A DNA stretch of 63,855 bases. Source: Bacillota bacterium. GTDB taxonomy: Bacteria > Bacillota > Clostridia > Peptostreptococcales > Anaerovoracaceae. The stretch is from NCBI GenBank assembly GCA_029239605.1, contig JARBUO010000003.1, forward strand, positions 1-63,855, read 5' to 3'. A program made the position numbers and the translations under genes. Under the pieces are notes generated by a model. It saw nothing but the letters and a program-made list of their open reading frames with translations, had not been told where the DNA came from and did no database searches. Numbering within the stretch: position 1 is the first letter of the stretch; every line of letters begins with the position of its first letter. This document shows, in pieces, positions 1 to 8,299 of this stretch.

Positions 1-218
1 ATTTTCATATATTTCCCATGAGGCTGTATATGAGAGACAGCTGGCTCGATCGATAAGCCCGAAGTTATGACTCTAACCTTAGCGCCGGTTGGCTAGGGCG
101 TGTCTGAAAGCTGCTTGTGCGGGGGGCAATGAGTTTTCAGATACGTCCTAGGATCAACCAGATTGTTCCCGGTCAACCTGCGCGAAGGAAGTGCTTCACG
201 AAGAAAGGGAGTTATCCA
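1..218. other. Left-edge region upstream of korD
   Basis: No convincing gene is visible here. The stretch is fairly GC-rich near 80-130 and contains a small TAGC/GCTA-flanked hairpin around GCCGGTTG, so it probably holds the promoter and untranslated leader of the kor operon. No T-box, riboswitch or terminator that I recognise is present. Confidence 0.3.
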
Positions 219-461
219 ATGGCAAAGGGTATGGTCGTTTTTGATGAGGAACGATGCAAGGGCTGCGAGCTTTGCATCTCCGTATGTCCTATAAAAATAT
301 TATCTTTGCATGAAACGAACCTCAATTCTAAAGGTTACCGACCTGCGAGCGTGACAGACCCACAGCGGTGCACAGGGTGCGGAAGCTGCGGTATGATCTG
401 TCCCGATGGTGCAATCAGTGTCTACCGAGAGGAACAGGGAGGGCACCAAAATGAAGAATAA
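219..461 (+). CDS. korD: 2-oxoacid:ferredoxin oxidoreductase, delta (4Fe-4S ferredoxin) subunit
   Basis: This 80-residue protein carries two four-cysteine clusters, CKGCELCISVCP and CTGCGSCGMICP, the signature of a 2x[4Fe-4S] bacterial ferredoxin domain. In the KOR/VOR family the delta subunit passes electrons from the TPP-containing catalytic dimer to free ferredoxin. I place the start at 219 because AAGGGA lies 8 nt upstream and because the in-frame extension to 117 has no ferredoxin-like sequence. Its last 11 bases overlap the next gene, which supports translational coupling. The subunit order delta-alpha-beta-gamma is typical of branched-chain and 2-ketoglutarate oxidoreductases of anaerobes. 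Confidence 0.9.
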   Translation: MAKGMVVFDEERCKGCELCISVCPIKILSLHETNLNSKGYRPASVTDPQRCTGCGSCGMICPDGAISVYREEQGGHQNEE

Positions 462-1530
462 GGTTTTAATGAAGGGGAATGAGGCATTTGCGGAAGCTGC
501 AATCAGAAGCGGCTGCCGTTATTACTTCGGTTATCCCATTACCCCGCAGAATGAAATTACGGAATACATGTCAAGGGAGCTGGAAAAGCATGGAGGTTCC
601 TTTGTCCAGGCAGAAAGTGAAATCGCTGCCATCAATATGGCCTATGGCGGTGCAGCAGCAGGAGGAAAAGTCTTTATCTCTTCCTCTTCACCGGGTATTG
701 CACTGATGCAGGAGGGATTTTCCTTTCTCTGCTCCACAGAAATTCCGCTGGTGATTCTCAATGTATCCCGGGGAGGACCGGGAGTGGGGACAATCCAGCC
801 GGGTCAGGCGGATTATTATCAGGCCACCAGAGGGGGAGGAAACGGTGATTATCATCTCTTCGTCTTCGCTCCGTCTTCCATACAGGAGGCGGTGGATATG
901 ATGGCCAAAGCCTTTGAAATTGCTGAAGAATATAGAAACCCCGTTATGATTTATGTGGATGGTGTACTGGGCCAGATGATGGAACCGGTGGTGCTGACGG
1001 AGCCTCTTCCGCCGTTTTCAGGGGAGGAAATTGTACGGATCAGACCCTGGGCGTTGACCGGTACAGAAGGAAAACGAGAACACAACGTAATCAAATCCTT
1101 GTACCTGAAGCCGGAAGAGCTGGAAGCGAGAATCATGGATATGGATCAGAAGTATCAGCGGGCCCGGAAAGAGCTGCCGCTCTATAAGACGGAAGGTCTG
1201 GAAGCTGCGGAGGTTGTCTTTGTGGCATACGGATCGACAGCCAGAATTACTGAGGAAGCCGTAGAGCTTTTGGCGGAAGAGGGGATTCAGGCAGGACTGA
1301 TTAGACCGGTGAGCCTATGGCCCTTCCCCTACGATGTTTTTGACCAGATCCCGGATACAGTGAAGGTTGTGATTTCCGTAGAACTAAGCAGAGGCCAAAT
1401 GATTGACGATGTGAGAATCGGCTGCAGAGGCAGGTTCCCCGTCACTCTTTCAAGCAGAGTGGGAGGAATTTTGATCACGCCGCCGGAGATTGCGGCGGAT
1501 GCCAGGAAAGCATTGGGGGTGACGGCATGA
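451..1530 (+). CDS. korA: 2-oxoacid:ferredoxin oxidoreductase, alpha subunit (VorB-like)
   Basis: This 359-residue protein starts MKNKVLMKGNEAFAEAAI and contains the GYPITPQNEITEYM motif that begins the pyrimidine-binding domain of the alpha subunit. It also has the conserved ESEIAAINMAYGGAAAG and SSSSPGIALMQEG segments, and a transketolase C-terminal-like domain after about residue 230. With the beta subunit it oxidatively decarboxylates 2-oxoacids to acyl-CoA, CO2 and reduced ferredoxin. The strongest resemblance is to the 3-methyl-2-oxobutanoate (VorB) and 2-oxoglutarate types; substrate cannot be decided from sequence alone. The adjacent branched-chain amino-acid importer favours branched-chain 2-oxoacids (inference). 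The start at 451 has GGAACAGGGAGGG upstream. Confidence 0.92.
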   Translation: MKNKVLMKGNEAFAEAAIRSGCRYYFGYPITPQNEITEYMSRELEKHGGSFVQAESEIAAINMAYGGAAAGGKVFISSSSPGIALMQEGFSFLCSTEIPLVILNVSRGGPGVGTIQPGQADYYQATRGGGNGDYHLFVFAPSSIQEAVDMMAKAFEIAEEYRNPVMIYVDGVLGQMMEPVVLTEPLPPFSGEEIVRIRPWALTGTEGKREHNVIKSLYLKPEELEARIMDMDQKYQRARKELPLYKTEGLEAAEVVFVAYGSTARITEEAVELLAEEGIQAGLIRPVSLWPFPYDVFDQIPDTVKVVISVELSRGQMIDDVRIGCRGRFPVTLSSRVGGILITPPEIAADARKALGVTA

Positions 1531-2345
1531 CAGTACCTGAAGCCTTGCAAGGACATGAATCCATGCAAAGTGTTATGACCAGAAGGAATCCAGAGAGCAT
1601 GAAAGCGGTATTCCAATATACTAAGGGGATGCTGTCGGAGGAAACGACATATTGTCCCGGCTGCACCCACGGAATTGCGCACAGGCTGATCATGGAGGTT
1701 CTGGATGAAAAGGAGCTTCTGGGCCGGACTATCGGGGTAGCTCCCATCGGCTGCAGCATCCTTGCCCATCATTACATGAATGTAGATATGTGTGAATCCG
1801 CACACGGAAGAGCGCCGGCCATCGCAACGGGAATCCGCAGAGTACAGAAAGATAAAATTGTTTTTACCTATCAGGGTGACGGCGATCTGGCGTCCATCGG
1901 GACGGCTGAAATCGTTCAGGCGGCACACAGGGGAGAGAAGTTTACTACATTCTTTATCAATAACGCAATATACGGTATGACTGGAGGACAGATGGCTCCC
2001 ACCAGTCTCATTGGCCAGAAGACTACCACCAGTGCAGAAGGCCGAAAGCAGGAAAGCTCCGGGATGCCCATTCGTATGGCGGAGCTCATTGCTACACTGG
2101 ATGGAGCTGTATTTGTGGAAAGGGTGTCGGTTGATTCTCCCGCCAATATTCGAAAGGCAAAGAAAGCAGTTCAGAAAGCCATAGAGGTTCAGGAGAAGAG
2201 ACTTGGGTTCGGTTTCGTAGAAATTCTATCAACCTGTCCGACCAACTGGGGCTTGAATCCGGTGAAATCGCTTGAATGGCTGAGAGAAAACATGATTCCT
2301 TATTACCCGCTTGGAAATCTCAAATGTCCCGGGGAGGTGAAGTAG
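1527..2345 (+). CDS. korB: 2-oxoacid:ferredoxin oxidoreductase, beta (TPP-binding) subunit
   Basis: This 272-residue protein carries CPGCTHGIAHRL near residue 45, and the TPP/Mg binding motif GDGDLASIGTAEIVQAA followed by NNAIYGMTGGQMAPTS. This is the classic beta-subunit arrangement of KOR/VOR enzymes. The start codon overlaps the korA stop (ATGA). An alternative internal start is Met14; the N-terminal extension of about 30 residues before the conserved core is slightly long. It is the catalytic partner of the alpha subunit and probably hands electrons to the delta subunit. Confidence 0.92.
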   Translation: MTVPEALQGHESMQSVMTRRNPESMKAVFQYTKGMLSEETTYCPGCTHGIAHRLIMEVLDEKELLGRTIGVAPIGCSILAHHYMNVDMCESAHGRAPAIATGIRRVQKDKIVFTYQGDGDLASIGTAEIVQAAHRGEKFTTFFINNAIYGMTGGQMAPTSLIGQKTTTSAEGRKQESSGMPIRMAELIATLDGAVFVERVSVDSPANIRKAKKAVQKAIEVQEKRLGFGFVEILSTCPTNWGLNPVKSLEWLRENMIPYYPLGNLKCPGEVK

Positions 2346-2876
2346 ATGGCGGTACATAAGCTGATCATAGCAGGCTTCGGAGGACAGGGCGTTATGCTCA
2401 TAGGACAAATGATTGCTTACGCCGGTATGCTTGAGGGCAAAGAAGTGACCTGGATGCCCGCTTACGGTCCTGAGATGAGAGGAGGAACCGCCAACTGCAC
2501 CGTTATTGTTTCGGATAAAAAGATCAGTTCTCCCATCGTTACCGAAGCAACGGCAGTGGTGGTAATGAACCTTCCTTCACTTCATAAATTTGAAAAGCTG
2601 GTAAAGCCCGGTGGTTTGCTATTCATCAATTCATCCTTGGTCCACGAAGATACTGATCGGGATGATGTGGAAGTGTGCAGGATCGATGCAAATGAAATCG
2701 CTGTGAGGCTGCAGAATGATAAGGTCTCCAATATGGTGATTCTAGGTGCTGTTGTCAGCAAGACCGGAATCGTAAAAATGGAAAGCATCGAAAAAGTAAT
2801 GGAAAAGTTATTTACCGGTAATAAAAGCAAAACATTACCTTTGAATAAGAAAGCTTTGACCGCATGGGAGGCTTGA
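2346..2876 (+). CDS. korC: 2-oxoacid:ferredoxin oxidoreductase, gamma subunit
   Basis: This 176-residue protein has the gamma-subunit hallmarks GFGGQGVMLIGQMIA near the N-terminus and YGPEMRGGTANC around residue 40. It begins immediately after the korB stop, as expected in a translationally coupled korDABC operon. The gamma domain binds the CoA region of the complex. The C-terminus is odd: the protein ends LTAWEA-stop, and an in-frame 24-codon extension after the TGA ends with the same LTAWEA-stop (see repeat and finding). Confidence 0.9.
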   Translation: MAVHKLIIAGFGGQGVMLIGQMIAYAGMLEGKEVTWMPAYGPEMRGGTANCTVIVSDKKISSPIVTEATAVVVMNLPSLHKFEKLVKPGGLLFINSSLVHEDTDRDDVEVCRIDANEIAVRLQNDKVSNMVILGAVVSKTGIVKMESIEKVMEKLFTGNKSKTLPLNKKALTAWEA

Positions 2877-2952
2877 ACAAGGACTGCCTCATATGAGGCT
2901 GGAAAGAAGATTGAAGACTTTAAACAAAGATTAACCGCATGGGAGGCTTGAA
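2859..2952 (+). repeat. 19-bp direct repeat around the korC stop
   Basis: The 19-mer ACCGCATGGGAGGCTTGAA occurs at 2859-2877 (end of korC) and again at 2934-2952, exactly 75 bp away and in the same reading frame. The frame between the copies is open after the first TGA and would encode a helical tail containing SYEAGKKIEDFKQR before a second LTAWEA-stop. This suggests a short duplication or insertion at the 3' end of korC. Confidence 0.75.
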
Positions 2953-3062
2953 AACAGGAACAGCAGCTTGGGTGAGGCGGAAACTGTAAAGATCGACAGC
3001 TTGGAAGGCTTAAAATACATACTTTTGACAGCTAGGAAGGCCCTGGTAAAACTTTGGCAGTC

Positions 3063-3132
3063 AGTACTTTGTAACACTTAAAACTTGGCATTGCCCGACG
3101 GCAATGTAAGGAATTAGGTGTTACAGAGTACT
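3063..3132 (+). promoter_or_regulatory. 17-bp leader hairpin with nested stem-loop, upstream of livJ
   Basis: AGTACTTTGTAACACTT (3063-3079) pairs with AGGTGTTACAGAGTACT (3116-3132) over 17 continuous pairs including two G-U. The 36-nt loop starts AAAACTT and contains a second perfect hairpin CATTGCC-CGAC-GGCAATG (3089-3106). No T-tract follows, so it is not a simple terminator. Related hairpins occur at 58022-58063 and 36357-36392. Confidence 0.6.
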
Positions 3133-3161
3133 AAGGAAGGCTTGATGTCTTTTTGCATCTG

Positions 3162-3262
3162 TCACGGTTAAGGAGGAGAGCCGTGATCATGTGCGCGCAT
3201 GGTTGAACACTAAAGTTTAAAGGAAAGGAATAGTATGGTGGGAACATCATACGGGGAAGAAG
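3162..3262 (+). promoter_or_regulatory. livJ leader: SD-bearing hairpin, possible mini-ORF and SD-proximal hairpin
   Basis: TCACGG (3162-3167) and CCGTGA (3181-3186) close a loop holding a strong AAGGAGGAG. It is followed by GTG-ATC-ATG and a stop within eight codons (3183-3206), so a very short leader peptide could be translated. A second hairpin, GTATGGTG-GGAA-CATCATAC (3233-3252), ends directly against the livJ ribosome-binding site GGGGAAG. The arrangement suggests leader-based control; the ligand or mechanism is unknown. Confidence 0.35.
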
Positions 3263-4531
3263 ATGAAAAAGAATTTAGCGATACTTCTGGTTTTAGTCCT
3301 TCTGCTGTCAACTCTTGTGGGATGCGGCGGCGGAAGCGGGAATGGAGGAGACTCCGAAACGGCAGATCCCTTTAAAGTCGGCGCAATTTATCCTTTAAGT
3401 GGTGCAAATGCACTTCTTGGATCACAATGTCTCGCTGCGGTAAAAATTGCAATTGACATCGTCAATGCAAATGGTGGTGTTCAGGGAAGACAGGTTCAGC
3501 TTGTTGAGGCTGATGCTCCCGATCCCACGGCAGCCACAACAGAAGCAGGGAGACTTGTGGATCAGCAGGGCGTTCAGGTGATCTTTGGATCCCTTGCCAG
3601 CGGCAACGCTTTGGCCATAGCGGGTGTTACAGAAAAAAGTGGTGTTACCCTTGTGGAATCAGGCGGAATCGCAGATGCACTGACAGATTCCGGTTTTAAA
3701 AACGTATTCAGAATATTGGATAAGGGCGGTCTTCGCGGAGCAGCAGGCGTATCTTACACTGCTGAATACGTAGCACCTATGCTGAATATTGCACCCAAAG
3801 ATTTGAAAGTTGCCATCATTCATGAGGAATCCAGCTACGGAACTTCTGTTGCCGATGGCGCTGAAAAGAAGATCAAGGAACTGGGGCTGAATCTTGTGGC
3901 AAGGGAGCACTATAATTCAACAATTACCGATATGTCTGCCCTTGTTCTGAAACTTAAGGAAGCAAAGCCTGACGTACTATTTACGGTAAATTATATCAAC
4001 GATGCGATTCTTCTCGTTGACACGCTGAAGCAGTATGATGCCATGCCCAAGGTTTTGATGGGCTGCGGAGCCGGAACGACAGATCCAAATTTTGCAGGAA
4101 CCATTGGTGCTGATTCTGATGGAATCTTCTGCACCGATATGCCTACAAACCTTCCGCTGGATGTATTTGCTGACGAAGCGATGAAAAATGTTGTCAGTGA
4201 ATTCAGGGAACGGTTCCGAAAAGAGTTCCCGGATATGAACAACGTATCTGTCGCTGCAGAAGCTGCGTTCGCAGGCTCCTATACCTTCCTGAACAATATT
4301 CTGCCCAATGCCAAAACACTGGATGCGGAGGGAATCCGTGAAGCTGCACTGACCACGAAGCTTGATATGACAACCCTTGGCTTTGGCTGGGATCTGGGAG
4401 ACGACGGACAGAACTACGCTGCTTCTGCTAATATCAACCAGTGGCAGGGTGGAAAAGTTGTAACCGTCTATCCGGATAAGCTCAAAAACGGTGAAGTAAT
4501 CAATGTTCCACTGCCTATCGCTGGGCAATAG
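3263..4531 (+). CDS. livJ: Branched-chain amino-acid ABC transporter, substrate-binding lipoprotein
   Basis: This 422-residue protein begins with a lysine-rich, leucine-rich signal peptide ending in a lipobox (LVGC, Cys21) and a Gly/Ser linker. The mature part starts with FKVGAIYPLSGANALLGSQ and continues as a type I periplasmic-binding fold (Peripla_BP_6, LIVBP-like). It would be anchored to the outside of the membrane and deliver branched-chain amino acids or related compounds to LivHMGF, encoded directly downstream. The start at 3263 has GGGGAAG at 3253-3259. An unusually long, structured leader precedes it. Confidence 0.92.
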   Translation: MKKNLAILLVLVLLLSTLVGCGGGSGNGGDSETADPFKVGAIYPLSGANALLGSQCLAAVKIAIDIVNANGGVQGRQVQLVEADAPDPTAATTEAGRLVDQQGVQVIFGSLASGNALAIAGVTEKSGVTLVESGGIADALTDSGFKNVFRILDKGGLRGAAGVSYTAEYVAPMLNIAPKDLKVAIIHEESSYGTSVADGAEKKIKELGLNLVAREHYNSTITDMSALVLKLKEAKPDVLFTVNYINDAILLVDTLKQYDAMPKVLMGCGAGTTDPNFAGTIGADSDGIFCTDMPTNLPLDVFADEAMKNVVSEFRERFRKEFPDMNNVSVAAEAAFAGSYTFLNNILPNAKTLDAEGIREAALTTKLDMTTLGFGWDLGDDGQNYAASANINQWQGGKVVTVYPDKLKNGEVINVPLPIAGQ

Positions 4532-4605
4532 CAGGATTGCTGCTGGAATCAGCGGCCTATTTGAAGGCATTCTGATTTCATAATACGATAGTCATATTTT
4601 TATCG

Positions 4606-4692
4606 TCTGCCTGCAGTTGCTTCTCCTCGATATCACAGTGATTGCAGGCAGAATCCAGGAATACAATTCTGACGACAGCTATTTCTATAGCT
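4606..4692 (+). promoter_or_regulatory. Intercistronic hairpins between livJ and livH
   Basis: TCTGCCTGCA (4606-4615) pairs perfectly with TGCAGGCAGA (4643-4652) across a 27-nt loop, and AGCTAT-TTCT-ATAGCT (4677-4692) forms a second small hairpin. Neither has a T-tract. Such hairpins between a binding-protein gene and its permease genes often stabilise the upstream message, which would give an excess of LivJ over the membrane components (inference). Confidence 0.5.
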
Positions 4693-4734
4693 ACTCGCGT
4701 ATCAGCTAGACGCAGAATATTAAAGGAGAATAAA

Positions 4735-5595
4735 ATGGAACAAGTTTTACAGGTTCTCATTTCAGGTATTCTTTCAGGCGGGATTTATGCACTGGCCAGC
4801 GTTGGTCTGGCTTTAATCTTTGGAGTGGTTGGGCTTGTGAACTTTGCCCACGGAGAATATCTAATGCTTGCGATGTACATCGCATACTGGATTTATAATT
4901 TTTCCGGACTGGACCCGTATCAATCGCTGATCATTAATCTGGCCGTCATGGCTGTCATCGGATATATCACATTCAAGGTGATTATGGAGCGGGTTTTGGA
5001 TTCCGATCACTCCATTCAGATGCTGCTTACTCTGGCACTTTCCATGGTGCTCCAAAATCTGGCGCTGATGTTTTGGAAGGCCGATTACAGAAACATCAGA
5101 ATCGATATGACCAACGATACCATGAATCTCGGGTTTTTGACCTTTAATACGCCGAGAGTACTGGCGTTTCTTATTGCAATCGGAGCATCCGTCCTCCTCT
5201 ATCTCTATCTTCAGAAAACCTTTACCGGAGCCGCTATGAGAGCAATCTCTCAGAACGGAAAAGCTGCACAGCTCATGGGAATCAATATCAAGCGAACCTA
5301 TGGTCTGGCGTTCGTTATCGGAACAACGCTGGTAGGACTTGCCGGGCTCCTTATTTCTCCCATCTATCCGGCTTATCCAACAGTAGGAGCAAGCTTCAGC
5401 ACCCTCGCTTTTATCGTTGTTGTCCTGGGAGGCTTATCCAGCGTACCCGGGGCTATTTTCGGCGGACTTGTTATCGGTGTTGTGGAGAGCCTTGCCGGTT
5501 ACTTTGCCGGTCCCGCTTACCAGCAGGCGGCATACTTCCTACTGTTCATATTGGTACTCGTTTTTAAGCCGAACGGTTTGTTCGGCCGCTCATAG
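4735..5595 (+). CDS. livH: Branched-chain amino-acid ABC transporter permease LivH
   Basis: This 286-residue, highly hydrophobic protein has about eight membrane segments. It begins QVLISGILSGGIYALASVGLALIFGVV and continues NFAHGEYLMLAMYIAYW, which is characteristic of LivH. It pairs with LivM to form the transmembrane channel. I choose the ATG at 4735 because AAAGGAG sits 6 nt upstream at 4722-4728; an in-frame opening from 4642 lacks hydrophobic sequence. LivM follows after 22 nt. Confidence 0.93.
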   Translation: MEQVLQVLISGILSGGIYALASVGLALIFGVVGLVNFAHGEYLMLAMYIAYWIYNFSGLDPYQSLIINLAVMAVIGYITFKVIMERVLDSDHSIQMLLTLALSMVLQNLALMFWKADYRNIRIDMTNDTMNLGFLTFNTPRVLAFLIAIGASVLLYLYLQKTFTGAAMRAISQNGKAAQLMGINIKRTYGLAFVIGTTLVGLAGLLISPIYPAYPTVGASFSTLAFIVVVLGGLSSVPGAIFGGLVIGVVESLAGYFAGPAYQQAAYFLLFILVLVFKPNGLFGRS

Positions 5596-5617
5596 ATGAC
5601 GGTAAGGGAGTGAGAAT

Positions 5618-6610
5618 ATGATAAAACAGCTTATCTTAAAACAAAATTTTGTATTATGGATCATTGCAGTATGCTCCGTTATTGTGCCGTTTGTTCTTCC
5701 AAACAGATACTTTCAGGACATTACGATCATGACCTTTTTATGGGCTGGCCTTGCAACCTCCTGGAACCTGTACAGCGGATACTGCAAGAGGTTGAGCATC
5801 GGCCATGCTGCTTATCTGGGAATCGGTGCGTACACCTCTACATTGCTGTATCTGAACTTTGGGATTTCACCATGGATCGGCATGCTGGCTGGGGGTGTGA
5901 TTTCTGCCATAGCCGCATTGATTATCGGCGGAACCACACTCAGATTAAAGGGTACCTTCTTCGTACTCTCGACCATCGCCTTTGCTGAAATTCTGAAGGT
6001 CATGACCATTACCTCAAAGGAAATCACAGCAGGCGCACTGGGTCTGATGATTCCTTATCAGCCTGGTTTTACAAACATGATCTGGCAGGGGAAGATTCCG
6101 TATGCGCTCCTGACCTGGATTTATATGATAATCGTGCTGTTCATCAGTGTAAGGCTTGAGAAATCGAAGCTTGGTTACTCTCTTGTAGCTTTGGGCGAAA
6201 ATCAGGAGGCCGCAGAAAATCTGGGTGTAAACTCCACAAGGACGATGCTGGTTGCTTTTGTAATGAGCGCAGTGCTGACATCCTTCGGAGGGACTCTGTT
6301 TGCTCAGTATGTTATGTTTATAGAGCCTACCTCTGTTATGAGTATGGGTAATTCCATCAATTTCATCCTGCTTGCCATTGCAGGCGGCATGGGAACTGCC
6401 TTCGGACCAATGATCGGCTCCTTTATTCTGACACCTGTGAGCAATCTGCTCAGAGGTTATCTCGTCGGTATCAGCGGACTTCACGGGCTTATTCTGGGAC
6501 TGGTGCTCATCGCGGTGCTTTTATACAGACCTGACGGAATCCTGCCGCAGCTGAAGCTGCTGTTCCGGTATCTTTTCGGAAAAATTGCCAAGCCGGGTAA
6601 AGGAGAATGA
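5618..6610 (+). CDS. livM: Branched-chain amino-acid ABC transporter permease LivM
   Basis: This 330-residue membrane protein contains the LivM segments ATSWNLYSGYCKRLSIGHAAYLGIGAY, near residues 45-70, and FGGTLFAQYVMFIEP. It is the second membrane subunit of the importer. AAGGGAG precedes the start. Its stop codon overlaps the ATG triplets of livG, consistent with one transcript. The C-terminus ends in a basic cytoplasmic tail (FGKIAKPGKGE). Confidence 0.93.
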   Translation: MIKQLILKQNFVLWIIAVCSVIVPFVLPNRYFQDITIMTFLWAGLATSWNLYSGYCKRLSIGHAAYLGIGAYTSTLLYLNFGISPWIGMLAGGVISAIAALIIGGTTLRLKGTFFVLSTIAFAEILKVMTITSKEITAGALGLMIPYQPGFTNMIWQGKIPYALLTWIYMIIVLFISVRLEKSKLGYSLVALGENQEAAENLGVNSTRTMLVAFVMSAVLTSFGGTLFAQYVMFIEPTSVMSMGNSINFILLAIAGGMGTAFGPMIGSFILTPVSNLLRGYLVGISGLHGLILGLVLIAVLLYRPDGILPQLKLLFRYLFGKIAKPGKGE

Positions 6611-6612
6611 TG

Positions 6613-7341
6613 ATGATATTACAGGTAGAATCAGTAACAAAGAAATTCGGCGGCTTAAGTGCAGTCTCCGAAGTCTCTCTTGAAATAGAGCAGGGGAATG
6701 TCATTGGACTCATAGGTCCCAATGGAGCAGGCAAGACAACTCTATTCAACTGCATTAACGGAACCCTTCCCATAACGGATGGGAAAATCATATTTGACGG
6801 GGTTGATATTACCCGGAAAAAATCTCATGAGATTGCGAAACTGGGGATTGCACGAAGTTATCAAATCGTACAGCCCTTCGGCAACATGACGACACTCCAG
6901 AATGCCATGGTGGGTGGTTTCTGCAAGACAAAGATCTACAAGGAGGCAGAGTCCATTGCACTGCGTTCCCTGGAGCTGGTCCGTCTTGATCATAAAAAAG
7001 ATTTGATTGCCAAGCACCTTAATCTGGGGGAAAGAAAGAAGCTGGAAATTGCCAAAGCGCTGTCTACTCAGCCAAAATTGCTGCTTCTTGATGAGGTGAT
7101 GGCAGGCTTGACTCCCTCTGAGGTACAGGAAATGGTGAAAATCATTCACTCCATTAACGACTCCGGGGTTACACTGATCATCATTGAACATATCATGGAA
7201 GCCATCATGTCACTGTCCAAGCGGATCGTTGTACTGAATTTCGGTAAAAAGATCATGGAAGGCACCCCGGAAGAAGTCAGCAGCAACCAGCAGGTAATTG
7301 AGGCATATTTCGGAGTAGAGGACGGTGAAGCATATGCTTAA
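6613..7341 (+). CDS. livG: Branched-chain amino-acid ABC transporter ATPase LivG
   Basis: This is a cytoplasmic ATPase of about 242 residues with Walker A GPNGAGKTT (residues 35-43), a signature region LNLGERKKLEIAKAL and Walker B LLLLDEVMAGL. Three successive ATGs occur at 6607, 6610 and 6613. The ribosome-binding site AAAGGAG at 6599-6605 is only correctly spaced for the third, so I use 6613. LivG energises LivHM together with LivF, whose start overlaps the 3' end of this gene. Confidence 0.92.
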   Translation: MILQVESVTKKFGGLSAVSEVSLEIEQGNVIGLIGPNGAGKTTLFNCINGTLPITDGKIIFDGVDITRKKSHEIAKLGIARSYQIVQPFGNMTTLQNAMVGGFCKTKIYKEAESIALRSLELVRLDHKKDLIAKHLNLGERKKLEIAKALSTQPKLLLLDEVMAGLTPSEVQEMVKIIHSINDSGVTLIIIEHIMEAIMSLSKRIVVLNFGKKIMEGTPEEVSSNQQVIEAYFGVEDGEAYA

Positions 7342-8038
7342 ACTAAAGAATATAAATTCCTTCTACGGAGAAGTTCAGGTTTTGAAGGACGTCAGTATGG
7401 AAGTGAATCAGGGAGAAATCGTTACGGTTATTGGTGCCAATGCAGCAGGAAAATCAACGATGATTTCCTGCATTTCCCGGACGGTAACATCCTTTCGCGG
7501 TGAAATTGAATTTGAAGAAAGCCGGATTGACTCACTAAGGCCTGATCAGGTGGTTGAGCGCGGGCTGATTCAGGTTCCGGAAGGGAGACTGCTCTTTCCA
7601 AAACTGACGGTAAGGGAAAATCTTGAACTGGGCGCTTTCAGCAAACGGAGCAGAGGAAGCAGAAAGGATCGACTGGAGTATGTTTACAGCATTCTGCCAA
7701 AGATGAAGGAGAGAGCAAATCAGATGGCAGGGTCCCTCAGCGGTGGAGAGGCACAGATGTGCGCGATCGGCAGGGGGCTCATGGCAGATCCCAAACTCCT
7801 GATGTTTGATGAACCTTCACTGGGCCTGGCACCAATTGTAGTTCTCGAAATTATGGAGCTGATTAAAAATATTAGAAAAGAGGGAACCACCATTTTGCTG
7901 GTGGAACAGAATGTCAGACAGTCCCTTAAGCTTGCAGACCGGGCGTACGTTATTGAAAACGGAAAAATTCTTATGGAAGGCAACGGAAAAGAACTGCTGA
8001 ACAGCAGCGAGGTAAAAAAAGCTTACTTAGGCATATAA
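7334..8038 (+). CDS. livF: Branched-chain amino-acid ABC transporter ATPase LivF
   Basis: This 234-residue ATPase begins MLKLKNINSFYGEVQVLKDV, as LivF proteins do. It has Walker A GANAAGKST (the canonical second G replaced by A), signature LSGGEAQM and Walker B LLMFDEPSLGL. A GTG at 7325 is in frame, but ATG 7334 matches the family start and has GGTGA just upstream. The gene overlaps livG by 8 nt and is the last gene of the importer operon; the following 359 bp hold no gene. Confidence 0.92.
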   Translation: MLKLKNINSFYGEVQVLKDVSMEVNQGEIVTVIGANAAGKSTMISCISRTVTSFRGEIEFEESRIDSLRPDQVVERGLIQVPEGRLLFPKLTVRENLELGAFSKRSRGSRKDRLEYVYSILPKMKERANQMAGSLSGGEAQMCAIGRGLMADPKLLMFDEPSLGLAPIVVLEIMELIKNIRKEGTTILLVEQNVRQSLKLADRAYVIENGKILMEGNGKELLNSSEVKKAYLGI

Positions 8039-8141
8039 TTACTATAAGGAAGCACTGATTCATTCCGTATGCACATCGCGGCAGGCTGTATGTACGCCAT
8101 GAAATCAGCGCCTCCAAAAGATCATGGCATGATGTATAACA

Positions 8142-8193
8142 GGGTGAGGCCTTTTGCTTACGTCTCATGGATATGAGCGCAAGCGCTTCACCC
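8142..8193 (+). other. Long imperfect hairpin downstream of livF
   Basis: GGGTGA (8142-8147) pairs with TCACCC (8188-8193), enclosing a second stem built on GCTT..CG and CTCAT-GGAT-ATGAG. There is no clear T-tract, so it may be a weak terminator for the liv operon or part of a structured leader of the following transporter gene. Confidence 0.4.
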
Positions 8194-8299
8194 GGGACCT
8201 TTCGTGAATCGTAATATTATTCTGGCAAATCATAAGAAATAATTCCCATTGTCTGCTGGATTACGGTTTTCAAACATAGTATAATTCAGAGAAAAGCTG

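Noticed and set aside
1329..1928. Long antisense frames over korAB and other genes
   Set aside because: They mirror conserved genes on the opposite strand, lack ribosome-binding sites and show no family resemblance.
3163..3206. Classical Leu/Ile/Val attenuator peptide before livJ
   Set aside because: The possible mini-ORF has no run of branched-chain codons and no terminator follows.
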